Assembly: GCF_022808935.1 (NCBI RefSeq)
Contig: NZ_JAKZFR010000002.1
Span: 124,001-188,000, forward strand
Direction: 5' to 3'
DNA length: 64,000 bases
Source: Geothrix sp. SG200
GTDB lineage: Bacteria; Acidobacteriota; Holophagae; Holophagales; Holophagaceae
Positions 38,792-45,862 of the stretch are shown here, piece after piece. The translations under genes and the position numbers were made by a program. A model generated the notes under the pieces. The model made no database searches. It saw only the letters and a program-made list of their open reading frames with translations, and was not told the origin of the DNA. The first letter of the stretch is position 1; the number at the start of each line of letters is the position of its first letter.

Positions 38792-39478
38792 ATGTCCAGC
38801 ATCATCCAGACTCAGGGCCTGACGAAGGTCTACGGCAGCAACGGGACGGCGGTCCACGCCCTGCGGGGCATCGACCTGACCGTGGCCAAGGGCGAGTTCG
38901 TGGCCCTCATCGGGCCCTCGGGCTCAGGCAAGTCCACGCTCATGGCTATCCTGGGCTGCCTGGACCTGCCCACGGAGGGCACCTACACGCTGGACGGCCG
39001 CCAGGTCCAGGGCCTCTCCGGCGGCGAGCTGGCGCGGATCCGCAACGAGAAGGTGGGCTTCGTCTTCCAGAGCTACAACCTGCTGCCCAAGGCCAGCATC
39101 GCGCGCAACGTGGAGCTGCCCATGCTCTACGCCGGCGTGGGCCGGAAGGAGCGTCGCGAGCGGGCCCTGGCCCTGCTCGAGAAGGTGGGCATCGCCGACA
39201 AGGCCGACAAGCTGCCAGGCACTCTCTCCGGCGGCCAGCGCCAGCGCGTGGCCGTGGCCCGCGCCCTGGCGAACGAGCCGGCGCTTCTCCTGGCGGACGA
39301 GCCCACCGGCGCCCTGGACTCCAGGACCGGCGCCGAGGTGCTGGGCCTCTTCCGCGAGCTGCACCAGCAGGGCAACACCCTGCTGCTGGTGACCCACGAC
39401 CCCACCATCGCCGCCCAGGCAGAACGGCAGGTGGAGATCAAAGACGGCCTCGTGGCCACTGCCGAGGGGGCGGCCTAG
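38792..39478 (+). CDS. ABC transporter ATP-binding protein (MacB/LolD type)
   Basis: 228 residues. Walker A GPSGSGKST at about 38-46, Q-loop VFQSYNLLP, signature LSGGQRQRVAVARAL, Walker B LLLADEPTGALD, switch His VTHD. LPTEGTYTLDG and LSGGELARIRNEKVGFVFQ are characteristic of the MacB/LolD/FtsE subfamily that powers mechanotransmission rather than substrate translocation. ATG at 38792 with AAGGGAG; the in-frame extension upstream only translates the hairpin. The permease starts directly after its stop. Confidence 0.93.
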   Translation: MSSIIQTQGLTKVYGSNGTAVHALRGIDLTVAKGEFVALIGPSGSGKSTLMAILGCLDLPTEGTYTLDGRQVQGLSGGELARIRNEKVGFVFQSYNLLPKASIARNVELPMLYAGVGRKERRERALALLEKVGIADKADKLPGTLSGGQRQRVAVARALANEPALLLADEPTGALDSRTGAEVLGLFRELHQQGNTLLLVTHDPTIAAQAERQVEIKDGLVATAEGAA

Positions 39479-40729
39479 ATGCGCACCTCCGGCGCCTTCC
39501 GCGAGCGGCTGCTCGGGGCCTGGGTGGAGATCCGGGAGAACCTGGGCCGCTCGGTGCTCCAGGCCCTCGGCGTGCTCCTGGGCGTGGCCTCCGTACTTGG
39601 CGGCTTCTCCATCTCGGACAGCCAGCGCAAGCGGGCCGATGAGATGTTCGTGAAGATGGGCGGCCTGGACAAGCTCAACGTCCAGCCCAAGGCCGCCGTG
39701 CGCGATGGCCGGCCCACGGCCCTGCAGCAGGCCAACCTGGGCCTGCGCGACGAGGACGCCGCGGGCGGAGAAGGATTGAAGGCGGACGCCATCCACGGCG
39801 TGAGCCGCCAGAAGTTCGCCAGGGCCCGGGTGGTGTCCGCCTATGGTGACCAGGATCGCCAGATCAGCGGCATCGGCGGGGACTTCATCCCAGCCAACGG
39901 CTACGAGGTAGTTCACGGACGGGCCTTCTCCACCAGCGAGACGGACTCCGGCGCCCCCGTGGTGATCCTCGGCACGGAGGCCGCCCAGGTCTTCTTCCCC
40001 AAGGGCGACGCCCTGGGGCAGACGCTGCGCATCGGGACCGTCCCCGTCACCGTCATCGGCCTCTTCGAGGAGCGGGTCTTCCGCTTCCGCGAGGGCCAGC
40101 GCAACCAGTTCTGGTGGCGCAACCGAATCATCGCCGTGCCCGCCAGCCTGGTGCAGCGCCGCATGAACGGCGACGCCTACCGGCGGCTGGACCGGGTCAC
40201 CTTCCGCATCCCCGATCTGGGCGCCATGGGCGGCTTCGCCAAGCAGCTCTCCGACCTCCTCAAGGCCAACCACCGGCTCCAGGAGGACTTCCGGCTGGAC
40301 GACGTGGCGGCCCGCATCCGCCGGCGCAACAGCCAGGGCGATGTCTACGACATCATCTTCCTGCTCTCTGGCGTGCTGGCCCTGGTGGGCGGCGGCATCG
40401 TGAACGTGAACATCCAGATGGCCGGCCTCAAGGAGCGGGTCCGGGAGGTGGGCGTGAAGATGGCCATCGGTGCCTCGGGCCGGGAGATCTTCAAGGGTTT
40501 CATGACCGAAGCCCTGCTGCTCACGGCCCTGGGCAGCCTGGCGGGCCTGGCGCTGGGCGTGGGCTTCTCCTGGACCATCACGAAGAGCCTGGGCATCCCC
40601 CTCTACATGACGCCGGCCAGCTTCCTCTGGGCCTACGGACTGGCCGCGGCCTTCGGCTTCCTCTTCGCCCTCTATCCAGCCTGGAAGGCCTCCCGGCTGT
40701 CTCCGATGGAGGCCCTGCGCTATGAGTGA
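39479..40729 (+). CDS. MacB-like ABC transporter permease
   Basis: 416 residues in the FtsX/MacB permease layout: one N-terminal membrane helix (about 20-45, VLQALGVLLGVASVLGGF), a large periplasmic domain, then three C-terminal helices (about 285-405) with LKERVREVGVKMAIGASGREI and a final SRLSPMEALRYE, the usual end of these permeases. It begins on the base after the ATPase stop and overlaps the next permease by eight bases, so it is one translationally linked unit. Confidence 0.88.
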   Translation: MRTSGAFRERLLGAWVEIRENLGRSVLQALGVLLGVASVLGGFSISDSQRKRADEMFVKMGGLDKLNVQPKAAVRDGRPTALQQANLGLRDEDAAGGEGLKADAIHGVSRQKFARARVVSAYGDQDRQISGIGGDFIPANGYEVVHGRAFSTSETDSGAPVVILGTEAAQVFFPKGDALGQTLRIGTVPVTVIGLFEERVFRFREGQRNQFWWRNRIIAVPASLVQRRMNGDAYRRLDRVTFRIPDLGAMGGFAKQLSDLLKANHRLQEDFRLDDVAARIRRRNSQGDVYDIIFLLSGVLALVGGGIVNVNIQMAGLKERVREVGVKMAIGASGREIFKGFMTEALLLTALGSLAGLALGVGFSWTITKSLGIPLYMTPASFLWAYGLAAAFGFLFALYPAWKASRLSPMEALRYE

Positions 40730-42035
40730 CGAGACTTTCACCCTCCGCGCCCCTGGCCCTTCGCTCCTGGACGGCGAGGCGCCCGCGCCTGCCCCGAAGG
40801 TGCGCGGCTTCAGCCCCGGCATGCTCTGGGAGGTGGTCCGCACGGGCCTGGTGGAGCTGTGGGCCCACAAGGTGCGCAGCCTCCTCACCCTCACCCTGCT
40901 CATGCTGGGGGTCTTCGCGCTGGTGGTGATGACCTCGGTGCTCGACGGCGTCATGGACAAGATCAGTACCGGCTTTGCGGGCATGAGCTGGGACGGCACG
41001 GTACGCATCGCCCCGAAGACCGCGGAGACGGCCGAGGAGCGCAGTCGCTTCGTCATGAGCCCCGGCCTCCGCTTCGAGGACCTGTCGCGCCTCACCTCCC
41101 CCCATCCCAAAGTTCTGGCCTTCCTGCCCCGGTCCCAGCGCACCTCCTCGGTCCGCATCACCGGAGACACCGAGCGCGTCTTCGTCACTGGCGTCACGCC
41201 GGACTACGCCGTCTGGATGAACCGACCCATCGGTCTGGGCCGCAACCTCACCGAGGACGACCAGCGGCGGCGCTCCACCGTGGCGGTCGTGGGAGCCACC
41301 CTGGCCTCCAAGCTCTTCGGCGGGGCCGATCCCGTGGGCCGCGACCTGGTGGTGGAGGGCGTCCCCTTCCGCATCGTGGGCGTCCAAGCGCCGGGCCAGA
41401 TCTTCAACGAAGAGAACTACACGGACGCCAACGGCATCCTCATCCCGCTGGAAGCCTACATGGACCGCATGGACCCGGCCCACAAGCTGGCCCAGGTCAC
41501 CGTGAAGCTGCGCCGGGCCGAGGATGCGGGCGAGGTGTCGGCCATGCTGCTCAGCCGGGTCCGGCAGGCCCACCACGGCATCGAGGACGCCGAGATCGTG
41601 GACCTGGACGCCGAGGCGGCCAAGGCCTACCAGAACTTCCTGGAGCAGATGCACGGCTGGACGGTGGTGCTGCTCAGCCTGGCCGGAACCGTGCTCCTGG
41701 TGGGCGGCGTGGGCGTGCTTTCGGTCATGCTCATCAGCTTCAGTGACCGCCGCTTCGAGATCGGCCTGCGCAAGGCCCTGGGCGCCTCGGACCACGAGAT
41801 CTTCATCCAGTTCCTCCTGGAGGCCGTGGTGCTCGCCGCCCTCGGCGCCCTGATCGGCACAGTGTCCGGCGGGCTGCTCTGCCAGGCCCTCTCCGCCAGC
41901 TTCCCCTACGGCCTGGTGGTGAACCCCGTCGGCCTCATCACCGCCTGGATCGTCGCCCTGGCGCTGGCCCTGGTCTTCGGGCTGTACCCCGCCTTCCGGG
42001 CCATGCGCCTCAGTCCCATGGAGGCCATGCGCTGA
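40722..42035 (+). CDS. MacB-like ABC transporter permease, second copy
   Basis: 437 residues with the same layout as the gene before it: N-terminal helix (SLLTLTLLMLGVFALVVMTSVLDG), periplasmic MacB_PCD region, three C-terminal helices, SDRRFEIGLRKALGASDHEI and an ending RLSPMEAMR. Two different permeases with one ATPase suggest a heterodimeric transporter. The cargo is unknown; MacAB-type systems move lipoproteins, peptides, haem precursors or macrolides. Confidence 0.88.
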   Translation: MSDETFTLRAPGPSLLDGEAPAPAPKVRGFSPGMLWEVVRTGLVELWAHKVRSLLTLTLLMLGVFALVVMTSVLDGVMDKISTGFAGMSWDGTVRIAPKTAETAEERSRFVMSPGLRFEDLSRLTSPHPKVLAFLPRSQRTSSVRITGDTERVFVTGVTPDYAVWMNRPIGLGRNLTEDDQRRRSTVAVVGATLASKLFGGADPVGRDLVVEGVPFRIVGVQAPGQIFNEENYTDANGILIPLEAYMDRMDPAHKLAQVTVKLRRAEDAGEVSAMLLSRVRQAHHGIEDAEIVDLDAEAAKAYQNFLEQMHGWTVVLLSLAGTVLLVGGVGVLSVMLISFSDRRFEIGLRKALGASDHEIFIQFLLEAVVLAALGALIGTVSGGLLCQALSASFPYGLVVNPVGLITAWIVALALALVFGLYPAFRAMRLSPMEAMR

Positions 42036-42044
42036 AAGGGGCGG

Positions 42045-42050
42045 TAGGAT
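42045..42050 (+). promoter_or_regulatory. -10 element of arfB with leaderless spacing
   Basis: TAGGAT ends six bases before the arfB ATG, and no ribosome site lies between. Confidence 0.4.
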
Positions 42051-42056
42051 CGCCTC

Positions 42057-42482
42057 ATGGCCGATCCCATCCAAGTCACCGCCACCGTCCGCATCCCCGG
42101 CGACGCCATCCGCTTCAAGGCCGTGCGGGCCGGGGGCGCCGGCGGCCAGAACGTGAACAAGGTCTCCTCCAAGGTGGAGCTGCGCATTGACCTCGGCGCC
42201 ATCGAGGGTCTGCCGGAGGATGCGCTGATCCGCCTGCGGATCGCGCAGCGCAATCGGCTCGACGCCGAGGGCCTGTGGATCGTCGTCAGCGACCGCACCC
42301 GCGACCAGCTCAAGAACCTGGAGGACGCCCGGGAAAAGGCCGCTGCGGCCGTCCGCGCCGCCCTGGTGCGGCCGGTGGCCCGCCATGCCACGCGACCCAC
42401 GCGCGCCTCGAAGGAGCGCCGCCTTGAGACCAAGAAGCGGGCCTCGGCGCTCAAGCGGCGGCGGAGCGGACCTCTGGAGTAA
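42057..42482 (+). CDS. arfB: Peptidyl-tRNA hydrolase ArfB (ribosome rescue)
   Basis: 141 residues. Catalytic GGQ at 29-31 in RAGGAGGQNVNKVSSKVELR, followed by the RF-1-like domain and a strongly basic C-terminal tail (KERRLETKKRASALKRRR) that enters the empty mRNA channel. It lacks the codon-recognition domain of RF1/RF2, which fits ArfB/YaeJ. It releases peptides from ribosomes stalled without a stop codon. Confidence 0.92.
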   Translation: MADPIQVTATVRIPGDAIRFKAVRAGGAGGQNVNKVSSKVELRIDLGAIEGLPEDALIRLRIAQRNRLDAEGLWIVVSDRTRDQLKNLEDAREKAAAAVRAALVRPVARHATRPTRASKERRLETKKRASALKRRRSGPLE

Positions 42483-42506
42483 CCTGGAAGCCTTCCGGGA
42501 GATGAC

Positions 42507-42938
42507 ATGTCCGCGCCCCAGACCTACGCGACCCACCGCCGCTTCGATCCCTTGTACCACTTCGTCCTGCTGCCCTTCTTCTTCATCACGGTCATCGCCA
42601 CCTTCACCACCTTTGTCCGGCGCCCTGCTCTGGCCACCTTCTGGATCGCGCTCCTGGCGCTGGCGGTGACCTTTCTCGCCCTGAAGGTCCGCGGCTATGC
42701 CCTCCGGGTGCAGGACCGCCTCATCCGCCTTGAGGAGCAGCTGCGCCTCGCCCGCCTCCTTCCCGAGGACCTGAAGGCCCGCATTCCCGAACTGAGCGTC
42801 AGGCAACTCGTGGGCCTCCGCTTCGCGTCCGACGCGGAAGTGGCCGATCGCGTGCGGGAAGCCCTCCAGGAAAACCTCAATGGCGAGGCCATCAAGAAGC
42901 GGATCCAGACCTGGCGGGCTGACGAATACAGAGTCTGA
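42507..42938 (+). CDS. DUF6526 family small membrane protein
   Basis: 143 residues with two adjoining hydrophobic helices at about 18-60 (HFVLLPFFFITVIATFTTF; LATFWIALLALAVTFLAL) then an amphipathic, charged C-terminal half (ALRVQDRLIRLEEQLRLARLL, IKKRIQTWRADEYRV). The pattern RFDPLYHFVLLP and the IKKRIQTWRAD end match my memory of DUF6526. Function unknown. It follows arfB by 24 bases. Confidence 0.75.
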   Translation: MSAPQTYATHRRFDPLYHFVLLPFFFITVIATFTTFVRRPALATFWIALLALAVTFLALKVRGYALRVQDRLIRLEEQLRLARLLPEDLKARIPELSVRQLVGLRFASDAEVADRVREALQENLNGEAIKKRIQTWRADEYRV

Positions 42939-42980
42939 GCCAACCTCGGCGTGCACGGGGTGCCGGGAGCCTATGAGAGA

Positions 42981-43184
42981 CTAGGCGACCACGCCTTCCT
43001 GCTGCCCCTTCAGGAGTTCGCGGCGCATGGCCTCGGCGATGAGGGCTGCGGTGTCCGATCCGGCCTCATCGCCGGAGACGAGGCGGGCCTGCTGGACCCG
43101 CTGGGCGATGGCGATGCAGGCCTCGACGGTCACCTTCTCGACCACCTTGGCGGGTGCTTTGGCGTGCGTGTTTCCGGGCGGCAT
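42981..43184 (-). CDS. Small hypothetical protein
   Basis: 67 residues from the ATG at 43184, chosen because GGAGG stands just before it; an upstream in-frame start at 43232 has none. Pro/Ala/Lys-rich start (MPPGNTHAKAPAKVVEK) followed by a helix-forming stretch (TVEACIAIAQRVQQARL; TAALIAEAMRRELLKGQQEG). No membrane segment or known motif. An AT-rich stretch at about 43220-43265 probably holds its promoter. Confidence 0.55.
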   Translation of the reverse strand: MPPGNTHAKAPAKVVEKVTVEACIAIAQRVQQARLVSGDEAGSDTAALIAEAMRRELLKGQQEGVVA

Positions 43185-43348
43185 GGTTCCTCCGGATTTT
43201 TTGGGGTTGTTTGAACCGAAGATAACACGCACACCAGAACAATCAATGCATCTATTTTCCTATTTCAGGTCCAACCTACGATCTATTGGGAGGCCGGAAC
43301 CAGGCTCACCGGTGGCCGGGAATCCGCGCAGGGGTGTTCCCGGACCCT

Positions 43349-44233
43349 TCAGTGGTCGCCGTAGTCCTTCTCGCCGGCCCGGACTGCCAGGTGGAGCTCG
43401 TTCCGCTTCGGCGGCAGGGGGCAGGTGGCGAAGTGGGAGAAGGCGCAGGGCGGGTTGTAGGCCCGGTTGAAGTCCAGCACCACCTTCCCGTCCTTCGGCA
43501 TGGCAGCGGTCAGGAAGCGCCCGGCCGGGTAGGTCGCCTTCCCGCTGGTGGCATCGCGAAAGATGATGAACAGCTCCGGGAGGGCCGGGTCCTCAATGAC
43601 GGGCTCCAGGGTGAAGGTCCGGCCCTTGACCTTGAAGCGGAGCAGGCCCGGCGCCGTCATGGGCTCGGAGGTGCCCAGCACCGTGGGGATGGCCCGCGTC
43701 TGCGGCGTGGCGTAGGGCAGGAAGTCCGCCTCGATGCGCCAGGCGGGGTCGACCGGAAACCGCGCCACGCCGTGGAAGGCCTTGCGCGCGGGAGCCTCCG
43801 GGTCCTTCATCCGGATCCCGAAGCGGTCCCCCCGGCGGATGACGTAGAAAGTGATGCGCCCGGCCCGCAGCAGATCCGGCTTGCCGTCCACATCCGCCTT
43901 CAGCGAGGCTGCAGCCACGACCTGCCCGTTGACCAGGATCCCGCTGCCCGCCGCGAGGCGGACCCGTACCTGGCCGCCTTCGAGCACGAATGTGCCCGCC
44001 TGGGCGGGGGCGGTCCCCTCCGGCAGCAGCACCGCCGATCCCGGCGCCGAACCCAAGGTGTTCTCGCCGGGCTTGAGCCAGTCGAGGCCCACCAGGGTCA
44101 GCCAGCCGTCTTCCGCCGCCAGCCGGGCCGTGCGTTCCGCATGCCAGGCATCCACTGCCTTCACGTAGGTCTCCGGCGGCGGAGCCGCGCCCAGCATGAG
44201 GCAGAGGGTGGCGAGGACCAGTGCGCGGCGCAT
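43349..44233 (-). CDS. DUF1684 domain protein, exported
   Basis: 294 residues with a signal peptide (ALVLATLCLMLGAA). The rest fits DUF1684: WHAERTARLAAEDGWLTLVGL near residue 30, LKPGENTLGS, and the hallmark C-terminal block VVLDFNRAYNPPCAFSHFATC PLPPKRNELHLAV. The biochemical role of this family is not established. TACGAT stands exactly six bases before the ATG, suggesting a leaderless transcript; the DUF1028 gene is divergent, 59 bases away. Confidence 0.85.
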   Translation of the reverse strand: MRRALVLATLCLMLGAAPPPETYVKAVDAWHAERTARLAAEDGWLTLVGLDWLKPGENTLGSAPGSAVLLPEGTAPAQAGTFVLEGGQVRVRLAAGSGILVNGQVVAAASLKADVDGKPDLLRAGRITFYVIRRGDRFGIRMKDPEAPARKAFHGVARFPVDPAWRIEADFLPYATPQTRAIPTVLGTSEPMTAPGLLRFKVKGRTFTLEPVIEDPALPELFIIFRDATSGKATYPAGRFLTAAMPKDGKVVLDFNRAYNPPCAFSHFATCPLPPKRNELHLAVRAGEKDYGDH

Positions 44234-44292
44234 GGGACCATCGTACCAGTGACGGGGTAGGATGGTGGGCGCCCCACCCCACCGGAGTTCCC

Positions 44293-45264
44293 ATGCGTCT
44301 GCTCGCCGCCGCCCTCCTGTCGCTCGTGCTTCCCGCCCACGGGGGCGAGGTCCCCCGCCGCCCGGTGCACACCTACTCCATCGTGGCGCGGGACGCGGTC
44401 ACGGGAGACCTGGGCGTGGCCGTCCAGAGCCACTGGTTCTCCGTCGGGTCGTCCGTGCCCTGGGCGGAGGCCGGCGTCGGGGCGGTGGCGACGCAGAGCT
44501 TCACCGACCCCACCTACGGCGCCCTGGGCCTGGCCCTCATGAAGGCCGGCAAGCCCGCGCCGGAGGCCCTGAAGGCCCTGCTGGCGGCGGATCCGGACCG
44601 CGAGGTGCGCCAGGTGGCCATGGTGGATGCCCAGGGTCGTGTCGCCGCGCATACGGGTTCCAAGTGCATCCAGGCCGCAGGCCACGAGGTGGGGGAGGGC
44701 TTCACCGTGGAGGCGAACCTCATGGACAAGGCCACGGTCTGGCCGGCCATGGCCAAGGCCTTCCGCGCCGCCAAGGGGGACCTCGCAGATCGGCTCCTCG
44801 CGGCACTTCGCGCGGCCCAGGCCGAAGGCGGCGACATCCGCGGCCAGCAGAGCGCCGCCATCCTCATCGTGAAGGGCAAGCCCTCGGGCCAGCCCTGGAA
44901 CGACCGCCTCTTCGACCTGCGCGTGGAGGACAACCCGGATCCCCTGAAGGAGCTGGGCCGTCTCATCCAGCTGCGCCGGGCCTACCGGCTCATGGACGAA
45001 GGCGACGGCTTCGTCACCGCCGCCAAATGGCCCGAGGCCAAGGCGGCCTACGCGGCCGCGGCCAAGCTCGCGCCCGGCATCTGGGAGATGCCCTTCTGGC
45101 AGGCGGTGGCCTTGGCCTCCAGCGGCAAGCGCGAGGAGGCCCTCCCCATCTTCAAGCAGGTCTTCGCCGCTGAGCCCTTCTGGAAGCGCCTTGTGCCCCG
45201 CCTCGCCGAGGTGGACCAGCTGCCCAAGGACCCGGCCCTGCTGAAGGCCATTGAAGCTCAATAG
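44293..45264 (+). CDS. DUF1028 family protein with TPR-like tail, exported
   Basis: 323 residues. Signal peptide (LLAAALLSLVLPAHG), then an Ntn-hydrolase-like DUF1028 domain at about 25-215 beginning HTYSIVARDAVTGDLGVAVQ with the typical SFTDPTYGALGL and VEDNPDPLKELGRL. Residues 235-310 form helix pairs resembling a TPR-like repeat. The ATG at 44293 has GGAG. A TAGGAT -10 element lies at 44258-44263. Catalytic activity of the family is unproven. Confidence 0.82.
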   Translation: MRLLAAALLSLVLPAHGGEVPRRPVHTYSIVARDAVTGDLGVAVQSHWFSVGSSVPWAEAGVGAVATQSFTDPTYGALGLALMKAGKPAPEALKALLAADPDREVRQVAMVDAQGRVAAHTGSKCIQAAGHEVGEGFTVEANLMDKATVWPAMAKAFRAAKGDLADRLLAALRAAQAEGGDIRGQQSAAILIVKGKPSGQPWNDRLFDLRVEDNPDPLKELGRLIQLRRAYRLMDEGDGFVTAAKWPEAKAAYAAAAKLAPGIWEMPFWQAVALASSGKREEALPIFKQVFAAEPFWKRLVPRLAEVDQLPKDPALLKAIEAQ

Positions 45265-45297
45265 GCCCTTGAAGAAGAAGGCCCCCAAGAAGGGCCC

Positions 45298-45371
45298 GAA
45301 AAGAAAGCAAGCACGCGAAGGACCTCCCTCCGTGTGCTTGTCACTCCTTCGTGCCCTTCGTGGAGGTCCTT
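45298..45371. repeat. CGAAG-type repeat between DUF1028 and lspA genes
   Basis: Contains CACGCGAAGGACCTCC on the left and CTCCTTCGTGCCCTTCGTGGAGGTCC on the right; the right arm is nearly identical to the arms of the 1817-1924 element. The left arm looks shortened, so this is a partial copy. A GGCCCTT/AAGGGCC pair at 45264-45297 before it may terminate the DUF1028 gene. Confidence 0.55.
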
Positions 45372-45862
45372 TATCCGTTCGCCTGGGGGTGGGCTGGCTT
45401 CGGCGCCCGCAGCATCCGCACGCCGTAGAGGACGGCTCCTACCAGGATGAAGCTGTCAGCCACGTTGAAGGTCCAGTAGTGCCACGTGCCGAAGATGAAG
45501 TCGAGAAAATCGACCACGGCACCCCTCACCAGCCGGTCGACGCCGTTGCCCAGGGCGCCGCCGAGGATGAAGCCCAGGGCCACGCGATCCCAGGTGGGTG
45601 TCGCCTCCGTCAGGAAGTGCTTGCCGAAATAGACCAGGGCCGCCACGCCCGCAAGGCCGAACACCGCGAACCGGGCCGTTTCCGGCATCCAGGTCAGGCT
45701 GCCGAAGATGGCGCCGCGGTTGAAATTAAGCGTCAGGTAGAAGAATCCCTTGATGACCGGCAGGGACTCGCCTTCCTTCAGAAGGCCTAAGATCCAGGCT
45801 TTGGAGCCCAGGTCCGCGGCGAGAATCGAAGCGGGAAGCAGCAGCCAGAGCAGGCGGCGCAT
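45371..45862 (-). CDS. lspA: Lipoprotein signal peptidase
   Basis: 163 residues, four membrane helices. The two catalytic Asp residues are in GNGVDRLVRGAVVDFLDF and FNVADSFI, and LNFNRGAIFG is the usual conserved loop. It cleaves prolipoproteins after lipid attachment. The ATG at 45862 shares one base with the ileS stop (TGATG), so it is coupled to ileS, a common ileS-lspA arrangement. Confidence 0.94.
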   Translation of the reverse strand: MRRLLWLLLPASILAADLGSKAWILGLLKEGESLPVIKGFFYLTLNFNRGAIFGSLTWMPETARFAVFGLAGVAALVYFGKHFLTEATPTWDRVALGFILGGALGNGVDRLVRGAVVDFLDFIFGTWHYWTFNVADSFILVGAVLYGVRMLRAPKPAHPQANG

